NCBI GenBank assembly: GCA_036397995.1
Contig: DASWHX010000214.1
Location: 1-10,693, forward strand
Reading direction: 5' to 3'
Source: DASWHX01 sp036397995
GTDB taxonomy: Bacteria; Bacteroidota; Bacteroidia; Cytophagales; Cyclobacteriaceae
DNA: 10,693 nucleotides
Shown: positions 6,212 through 10,693 of the stretch, in pieces
Layout: the number at the start of each line of letters is the position of its first letter
Numbering within the stretch: the first letter of the stretch is position 1
Program-made: the position numbers and the translations under genes
Notes under the pieces: model-generated
The model's database searches: none
Told to the model about the DNA's origin: nothing
The model's input: the letters and a program-made list of their open reading frames with translations, nothing else

Positions 6212-7588
6212 CTCAAAACGTGCCTGAAAGAACCTCAGGTGCTTTGGCTCATAGACCATCTTCAATCCATTTATGCCTTGCCGGGTTTCAAATACAGATT
6301 GCACCGACTCTGCAACAACATCCATGTGAGCCTGGGTATAAACTCTCCTTGGGATAGTTAAACGAACCAACTCCAATTCCGGAAATCTATGTTCTCCTGT
6401 CGTTGAATCTCTTCCTGCGCTAACAATACCTCTCTCCATACTCCTTACTCCACTGTCGATGTAAATTTCAGCGGCAAGAGTTTGTGCCGGAAAATTTTCC
6501 TGGGGAATGTGAGGAAGAAATTCTTTTGCATTCAAAAACACACCATGAGTTCCCAAAGGCCTCACAATTGGAATTCCAAATTCAATAAGTTTTTGACCCA
6601 GGTAATGAACCTGGCCAATCCTGGCATGCATATGATCAAACTGTACTGACTCTTCGATTCCTATGGCCATGGCCTCCATGTCGCGACCCGCCATTCCCCC
6701 ATAGGTATGTAGACCTTCATATATCACCACCATATTTCTGGCTTCCTCAAAAACGAATTCATCATTAACAGCCAAAAATCCACCGATACTCACAAGTGCA
6801 TCCTTTTTGGCACTCATGGTTGCTCCATCAGTCAGGGAACAAATTTCTTTAACTATTTCTGCAACGGACCAATCTTTAAACGGCTCTTCTCTCATTTTAA
6901 TCATAAAAGCATTTTCAGCCACCCGTGTCATGTCATGAATGATCCGGATTCCGTACCTGCTGGTTAGTTCTCTTACAGCTCTAAGATTTTCCAAGGAGAT
7001 AGGTTGCCCACCGGCCATGTTCACGGTAGTTGCAATTGCTACATAAGGAATTTTATTTGCTCCTTCTTTCTTAATCACAGACTCAAGCTTGTTCAGATCA
7101 ACGTTTCCCTTGAAGGGAAACAGACTATTCGGGTCGTGTGCTTCGTCTACGATAACATCCACAAACACTCCTCCCGCTAATTCCTGATGTAATTTTGTTG
7201 TGGTGAAATACATATTGCCTGGAATGAAATCTCCCGCTTTTATGAGGATGCTGCTTATAATATGTTCCGCTCCCCTGCCCTGGTGGGTTGGTACCACGTA
7301 TTTATATCCGTAATACTTCCTAATGGCATCTTCCATATGATAAAAATTTCTACTTCCTGCATAGGCTTCATCTCCCAACATTAATCCGGCCATTTGCCGG
7401 TCGCTCATCGCAGAAGTACCACTGTCTGTCAGGAGATCAATATATACATCTTCAGATCTCAATAGAAATGTATTATACCCAGCTTCAGCAATCACCTTTG
7501 CTCGAAATTCCCGGGTTGTGATAAATAAGGGTTCTACTACTTTGATTTTATAGGGCTCAGCCCATGATTTATGCTTTACAAGTACCAT
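6203..7588 (-). CDS. tpl: Tyrosine phenol-lyase-like beta-eliminating lyase (PLP enzyme)
   Basis: This 461-residue PLP enzyme belongs to the tryptophanase/tyrosine phenol-lyase family, which splits the amino acid into an aromatic, pyruvate and ammonia. Active-site residues align with Citrobacter tyrosine phenol-lyase at a constant offset of five: Y76, R105, F128-T129, N190, D219, R222, S259, the PLP lysine K262 (SAKK) and the carboxylate-binding R409. The substrate-pocket positions are those of tyrosine phenol-lyase: M384 and R386 in GVRSMERG (tryptophanase has V and I), and F453 in LRFF (tryptophanase has His). NMYFTTT also matches the former. I therefore predict phenol, not indole, as product. 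These comparisons are from memory of the reference sequences. Length is normal for the family. The gene converges with nrdJ, with 11 bp between stops. Its start has no clear Shine-Dalgarno sequence. It shares a 152-bp divergent region containing a CRP-like site with the 71-residue gene. Confidence 0.9.
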   Translation of the reverse strand: MVLVKHKSWAEPYKIKVVEPLFITTREFRAKVIAEAGYNTFLLRSEDVYIDLLTDSGTSAMSDRQMAGLMLGDEAYAGSRNFYHMEDAIRKYYGYKYVVPTHQGRGAEHIISSILIKAGDFIPGNMYFTTTKLHQELAGGVFVDVIVDEAHDPNSLFPFKGNVDLNKLESVIKKEGANKIPYVAIATTVNMAGGQPISLENLRAVRELTSRYGIRIIHDMTRVAENAFMIKMREEPFKDWSVAEIVKEICSLTDGATMSAKKDALVSIGGFLAVNDEFVFEEARNMVVIYEGLHTYGGMAGRDMEAMAIGIEESVQFDHMHARIGQVHYLGQKLIEFGIPIVRPLGTHGVFLNAKEFLPHIPQENFPAQTLAAEIYIDSGVRSMERGIVSAGRDSTTGEHRFPELELVRLTIPRRVYTQAHMDVVAESVQSVFETRQGINGLKMVYEPKHLRFFQARFEKK

Positions 7589-7680
7589 AGATATAATTGT
7601 TTTAATTCAAAGGTGGCTTAAACGGTTGCAAAATGGCATGACTAAAATCAGGATTATAAAATCACCTCAATACATCCTCA

Positions 7681-7696
7681 TGTGACATGTGTCAGC
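7681..7696. promoter_or_regulatory. CRP/FNR-family-like binding site in the divergent region
   Basis: TGTGA-CATGTG-TCAGC matches the CRP consensus TGTGA-N6-TCACA at 8 of 10 fixed positions. Inside it TGACA and TGTCA (7683-7694) are perfect arms around two bases. It lies 93-108 bp upstream of the lyase start and 45-60 bp upstream of the 71-residue gene. Enteric tpl and tna genes are CRP-activated, which makes the location suggestive, but a Bacteroidota CRP-family protein may read a different motif. Confidence 0.35.
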
Positions 7697-7740
7697 GTTT
7701 ATATACCAATTAGTTTCCATATTCGGGTAAACTTAAAACA

Positions 7741-7956
7741 ATGAAGAAGTTTAAAATCAAATCCAAAAGTCACGTTCCCTGGGTCAGAGATCATTTGACT
7801 GATCAGCCTTATCTTGAAATAGAGATATTTGATGAGGAAGTCTTGTTTGATATTCTTAAAATAGATCCGGTAGCCAAAGAACTGAAGAGTGAATGTATTT
7901 TTGTATCAAAAGAAGCAACCAGAAAACTGGGCAAATGGATATTGGATAATTGTTAA
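7741..7956 (+). CDS. 71-residue hypothetical protein
   Basis: I do not recognise this protein. It starts with a Lys-rich segment (MKKFKIKSKS), followed by an acidic, hydrophobic middle (LEIEIFDEEVLFDILKIDP, about 25-43) and a basic C-terminal part (SKEATRKLGKWILDNC). It has Cys at 52 and 71, no signal peptide and no membrane helix, so it is probably a small cytoplasmic alpha/beta protein. Support for coding is the complete frame, balanced composition and its fit between the divergent region and the next gene. There is no strong ribosome binding site. It starts 152 bp from the divergent lyase gene and ends 37 bp before the PD40-OmpA gene, which seems to have its own promoter. Confidence 0.6.
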   Translation: MKKFKIKSKSHVPWVRDHLTDQPYLEIEIFDEEVLFDILKIDPVAKELKSECIFVSKEATRKLGKWILDNC

Positions 7957-7971
7957 TATAAGATACATTTG
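7942..7971 (+). promoter_or_regulatory. Bacteroidota-type promoter for the PD40-OmpA gene
   Basis: TTG at 7942-7944 (-33) and TACATTTG at 7964-7971 (-7, exact TAnnTTTG) are separated by 19 nt, as in the Bacteroidota housekeeping consensus. Transcription would begin near 7978, about 16 nt before ATG 7994. The -33 element lies inside the end of the 71-residue gene, so the two genes need not share a transcript. Confidence 0.55.
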
Positions 7972-7993
7972 TGCTTTGATAGTTTAATTAAGT

Positions 7994-10000
7994 ATGAAGA
8001 AATTTTTCCTAATCATAGTACTTAATTACCTGATTTTTCCCACTTTTCTGCAAGCTCAAGATTATGATCTGGGAGCCAATATCAATACGGATAAGGTTGA
8101 ATACGCCCCCTCCATCAGTGCCGACGGAAATACACTGATTTTTCAGTCAAACCGCGATGGAAATTATAAGCTCTATTTTTCAGAGCGTGAAACCTCCGGC
8201 AAATGGTCCCTTCCAAAGCCCATCATTAACGTTAATAAATTTGCTGAAAAAGCCGGGCTAATTGGCGGCCCTTCTATTAGCTACGATGGAAATTATATCT
8301 ATTTCTTTGCAAACCTGGATGGTGGAGTTGGTGTTGAGGACATTTATTATACAGAAAGAAAAGGCAATGACTGGAGTGAACCGGTTAATGTTGGGTCTCC
8401 CGTTAATTCGCGTAACTACGAGGGATTTCCATCTATCTCCTCGGATGGCAAAAAACTTTACTTTATGCGTTTTAGTGGCAAGCAATTGTACGAAGGAAAA
8501 TTTTGCTATCAATTGTGGGTATCAGAACGCGATTCTGATGGAAAATGGGGTAGGCCGTTGCCATTGCCGGCACCCGTAAATCAAGGCTGTGAGAAATGTC
8601 CCCGGATCATGTCAGATAATGAAACTCTGATCTTCTCGGCTATTCGAGGACCCTCCACAAAAAACAATAACTTCGATTTATATATGTCAAGGCTTGATGG
8701 CGTTCGGTGGACGGAGCCTGTTCCACTCGATTTCGCTAATACTCCGGATGATGAAGCATTCGGTTCTGTCCCATCTTCAGGAGATATCATGTATCTCAAC
8801 GTTGACAACAACGGAAATCAGGATTTGAAAGGTGTTCCTATTCCGCAAGCATTGCAGCCAAAAAAAGTTATTAATGTGAAAGGAAAAGTTACGGATGCCG
8901 GAACCGGTAAGCCAATTGGCGCTAATATAATCATAATTCGAGACCTGGATACACTGAACACCGGAGCATTACAAAGCAATCCCTATGATGGTAATTTTAC
9001 CTATGTTTTGACAGAAGGCTATGCATATGAAGTTATCATTACTGCTCCTGGTTTCAATGCCCAAACTCTAAATTATGATCTTAAGGAATTGCAAGACTAC
9101 AAACTCATAAATGAAGTCGTAAATCTTACTCCGTACAGGGGCTTGCTTAGATTAACAATAGTTAATTCTCTTAACAAAGATACAATTACCACCGCTGTCG
9201 TAACTACATTATCAAATCCGGTTGAAGGAATTAATGGGTATTATGAAATACCGGTATCGTTTGGTATTGAGTATAAAATTGAGATGAATGCTAAGGGATT
9301 TGAACCTGGGCAAATGGATTTTCAGGTTTCAGACATAATGCCAAAAAAGGTCTATAAGAAAAGCATAGAACTGCAGCCTGCTTTGCCTGAACTTATTATA
9401 GTGGTGAACGACAAGGAATCTGGAGAAAAATTAAAAGTGTATCTGGAGATCTTTGACAAAACCAAAAGGACTCTGAAATATAAAGGAATGATGGAGGTTG
9501 GTGACTATTCGGGAAATCTTGAACACGGCCATGATTATATAATGAGGATAACCCGGCCAGGGTATTTCTTCTTTGAAGAAGGAATTAATCTGAGTGAAAT
9601 TTTTTACGGTTTGAAAATCGAGAAATCTATTGTGATGACTCCGCTCAAAAAAGGAGAAAAGCTGACTTTGAATAATATAATCTTTGAATTGAACAGTGCT
9701 GACCTGACGCAGGACTCCAAAACAGAGCTGGATAACGTATTTGAGCTTTTAAAACAGAACAGAAATATTGTGCTGGAGATTGCCGCACATACTGATGACC
9801 TTGGTGATGATACTTATAACCTTCAACTTTCCAATGCAAGAGCTAAATCAGTCAAGGAATATTTATTATCATTGGGTGTGCCCGAAATGATGCTTGTTTC
9901 AAAAGGGTATGGAGAATCGATGCCCGCAGTCCGGAATGATTCAGAAGAAAACCGAAAATTAAACAGACGGGTTGAATTTCTCGTTCTTGACGCGAAATGA
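7994..10000 (+). CDS. Secreted PD40 beta-propeller / OmpA-domain outer-membrane protein
   Basis: This 668-residue protein has a signal peptide (1-21, cleavage after LQA, mature QDYD...). Residues about 35-270 carry five PD40 blades of TolB type: YAPSISADGNTLIF, GGPSISYDGNYIYF, EGFPSISSDGKKLYF, KCPRIMSDNETLIF and a weaker FGSVPSSGDIMYL. From about 293 (INVKGKVTDAGTGKPIGANI) comes a carboxypeptidase-regulatory-like beta domain, followed by two looser related beta stretches to about 550. The C-terminal OmpA domain (about 560-665) has NNIIFELNSADL, HTDDLGDDTYNLQLSNARA with the peptidoglycan-binding D601 and R616, and NRRVEFLV. It should be anchored to peptidoglycan at the outer membrane. The layout recalls type IX secretion protein PorE but lacks an N-terminal TPR part, so I do not use that name. 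Many Bacteroidota genomes encode several such proteins. It has its own promoter. Confidence 0.9.
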   Translation: MKKFFLIIVLNYLIFPTFLQAQDYDLGANINTDKVEYAPSISADGNTLIFQSNRDGNYKLYFSERETSGKWSLPKPIINVNKFAEKAGLIGGPSISYDGNYIYFFANLDGGVGVEDIYYTERKGNDWSEPVNVGSPVNSRNYEGFPSISSDGKKLYFMRFSGKQLYEGKFCYQLWVSERDSDGKWGRPLPLPAPVNQGCEKCPRIMSDNETLIFSAIRGPSTKNNNFDLYMSRLDGVRWTEPVPLDFANTPDDEAFGSVPSSGDIMYLNVDNNGNQDLKGVPIPQALQPKKVINVKGKVTDAGTGKPIGANIIIIRDLDTLNTGALQSNPYDGNFTYVLTEGYAYEVIITAPGFNAQTLNYDLKELQDYKLINEVVNLTPYRGLLRLTIVNSLNKDTITTAVVTTLSNPVEGINGYYEIPVSFGIEYKIEMNAKGFEPGQMDFQVSDIMPKKVYKKSIELQPALPELIIVVNDKESGEKLKVYLEIFDKTKRTLKYKGMMEVGDYSGNLEHGHDYIMRITRPGYFFFEEGINLSEIFYGLKIEKSIVMTPLKKGEKLTLNNIIFELNSADLTQDSKTELDNVFELLKQNRNIVLEIAAHTDDLGDDTYNLQLSNARAKSVKEYLLSLGVPEMMLVSKGYGESMPAVRNDSEENRKLNRRVEFLVLDAK

Positions 10001-10128
10001 AGTTTATTAGGTTAAATACTCAAAGAAGCTTGCTGATTTCATTGGATGCAAGAGCCAACGGAGCAAGTTATATTGGATATAAGGGAGAACCTTTGTTTTG
10101 CAAAAACACTTCCGGGCCAGCATCGTAA
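9997..10128 (+). CDS. Doubtful 43-residue frame overlapping the PD40-OmpA stop
   Basis: ATG 9997 overlaps the preceding stop as ATGA and opens 43 codons ending TAA 10126-10128. The product begins MKFIRLNTQRSLL and has no motif I recognise. The overlap would allow coupled translation, but such short frames arise by chance. Further short frames follow at about 10140-10181 and 10163-10261, in different phases, so this may instead be the remains of a decayed gene. Confidence 0.2.
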   Translation: MKFIRLNTQRSLLISLDARANGASYIGYKGEPLFCKNTSGPAS

Positions 10129-10202
10129 GAAAGGAGTAGATTAAGTTTTACAAGTTTGATGAGCCAATTACGCAAAAGTGATGACTTTTTTTGATCAAAT
10201 GA

Positions 10203-10231
10203 AATACTCCCGATGCAGTATGGAGAGTATT
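10203..10231. repeat. Inverted repeat, 7-bp arms
   Basis: AATACTC (10203-10209) and GAGTATT (10225-10231) are perfect arms around 15 nt. It is 200 bp past the PD40-OmpA stop and has no T-run after it, so it is not a convincing terminator. Role unknown. Confidence 0.4.
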
Positions 10232-10334
10232 AATAAAGCAATCAGACTGGAAAGGGAATAATAAATTCTGATCCAAAAAAAATTGATCTTTTCACTAATC
10301 AAATTGCTGAAAATCATCTATGTTGAAGTTTTAG

Positions 10335-10367
10335 TTGTCTTCCAAAATTTGTAATTTGTGAAGACAA
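10335..10367. promoter_or_regulatory. 33-nt dyad just upstream of the serine hydrolase gene
   Basis: TTGTCTTC (10335-10342) pairs with GAAGACAA (10360-10367). After a two-base mismatch, AAATT (10345-10349) pairs with AATTT (10353-10357) around TGT, so 13 of 15 positions are symmetric. It ends 12 nt before ATG 10380. It could be an operator, or an RNA hairpin close to the start codon that limits translation. Confidence 0.5.
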
Positions 10368-10379
10368 TAAATATGCATC

Positions 10380-10693
10380 ATGTCTCCAAACTTCAAATTT
10401 AACCTTCTTGCTATTACCATCTTCCTTTTTGTTTTACACCCTGTATCATCTCAGGAGTTAGTCAGAGTTACTCCTGAAGAAGTTGGAATGTCTTCGGAGC
10501 GACTGGGAAGAGTTACCGGCGTTTTTAACGAATATGTTGAAGCAGGTAAAATAGCTGGAAGCGTAATCCTTGTGATGCGTAAGGGAAAAGTAGCTTACTT
10601 TGAAGCTTTTGGTTATAGAAACGTGGAGGACAAATTAAAAATGGAAAGAAATACCATTTTCCGTATTGCATCGCAAACAAAAGCCATTACAAG
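10380..10693 (+). CDS. Secreted beta-lactamase-family serine hydrolase (5' part)
   Basis: The gene runs off the right edge after 104 codons. The N-terminus has a signal peptide (hydrophobic 8-22, likely cleavage near VSSQ-E at 23-26). The mature start TPEEVGMSSERLGRV is typical of the class C beta-lactamase/esterase EstB/D-aminopeptidase group (PF00144). GSVILVMRKGKVAYFEAFGYRN (60-81) is the family's first strand pair. IASQTKAIT contains the SxxK catalytic motif, with S98 the nucleophile and K101 the base. The downstream Tyr and C-terminal motifs lie outside the window. In Bacteroidota most such proteins are esterases or peptidases of unknown substrate, not antibiotic-resistance enzymes. ATG 10380 is chosen because it gives the full signal peptide. 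A long dyad sits directly upstream. Confidence 0.85.
   Translation, partial: MSPNFKFNLLAITIFLFVLHPVSSQELVRVTPEEVGMSSERLGRVTGVFNEYVEAGKIAGSVILVMRKGKVAYFEAFGYRNVEDKLKMERNTIFRIASQTKAIT

Larger units (their letters stand above)
10001..10379. other. 379-bp region without a confident gene
   Basis: This stretch separates the PD40-OmpA gene from the serine hydrolase gene. It holds the doubtful 43-residue frame, an AAAGGAG (10130-10136) not followed by a usable start, a 10-bp palindrome TTTGATCAAA (10190-10199) and two longer inverted repeats listed separately. I see no RNA gene, no transposon ends and no exact TAnnTTTG promoter. Confidence 0.5.

Noticed and set aside
6222..6238. CCTGA/TCAGG hairpin as a terminator for nrdJ
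   Set aside because: The 5-bp stem has no T-run and sits inside the end of the lyase coding sequence.
6058..6357. 99-codon plus-strand frame across the nrdJ end and the lyase 3' end
   Set aside because: It overlaps two well-supported genes in the wrong frame or strand and its product resembles no protein.
6203..7588. Tryptophanase as the name for the lyase
   Set aside because: The substrate-pocket residues M384, R386 and F453 match tyrosine phenol-lyase instead.
8262..8579. 105-codon frame within the PD40-OmpA gene
   Set aside because: It is a shifted frame inside the PD40 blades with no start signal; the overlapping protein has clear domains.
7994..10000. Naming the PD40-OmpA protein PorE (type IX secretion)
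   Set aside because: The N-terminal TPR part is missing and many unrelated PD40-OmpA proteins share this layout.
10130..10136. AAAGGAG as the ribosome binding site of another small gene
   Set aside because: The next ATG (10159) is too far away and its frame closes after 11 codons.
10190..10199. TTTGATCAAA as an FNR site
   Set aside because: It is a short palindrome in AT-rich DNA without the four-base spacing of the FNR consensus; likely chance.

Overview
The window is AT-rich, gene-dense bacterial DNA that most resembles a member of the Bacteroidota (Cytophagia/Flavobacteriia-like). Four things suggest this: a PD40 beta-propeller/OmpA outer-membrane protein typical of that phylum, a TTG-N19-TAnnTTTG promoter of the Bacteroidota type, mostly weak Shine-Dalgarno sequences, and low GC. 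The lineage is inferred from these traits, not from any marker gene. I see no RNA gene, CRISPR array, insertion sequence or phage gene.

Layout. Positions 3-188 are the 3' end of an unrecognised gene. It is followed 12 bp later by a CPBP-family membrane protein (201-878) whose protease motif is degenerate. A peptidase-M19 dipeptidase with an export signal follows (974-2059). Next is a 55-residue membrane protein with a histidine-rich tail built on a 12-nt tandem repeat (2163-2330); it has the best ribosome binding site in the window. A 232-bp gap with a perfect short palindrome leads to an Rrf2-family regulator with an Fe-S-type Cys/His set (2563-2997). A TTAGAC-N6-GTCTAA palindrome then precedes a two-gene unit: a hotdog acyl-CoA thioesterase (3091-3594) overlapping by ATGA a class II, B12-dependent ribonucleotide reductase, nrdJ (3591-6191).

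Converging on nrdJ with only 11 bp between stop codons is a minus-strand beta-eliminating lyase (6203-7588). Its substrate-pocket residues match tyrosine phenol-lyase rather than tryptophanase. Its 152-bp divergent upstream region holds a CRP-like site and is shared with a 71-residue orphan protein (7741-7956). A recognisable promoter then drives a 668-residue secreted PD40-OmpA protein (7994-10000). About 380 bp with no confident gene follow, holding two inverted repeats and possibly decayed coding sequence. The window ends inside a secreted serine beta-lactamase-like hydrolase (from 10380).

How the parts may work together. The most coherent module is Rrf2 regulator, palindromic operator, thioesterase and oxygen-independent ribonucleotide reductase. 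It suggests redox, O2/NO or Fe-S status controlling a dNTP supply route that works without oxygen. This is inference from layout and motifs. The other genes look like ordinary housekeeping, envelope and catabolic functions.
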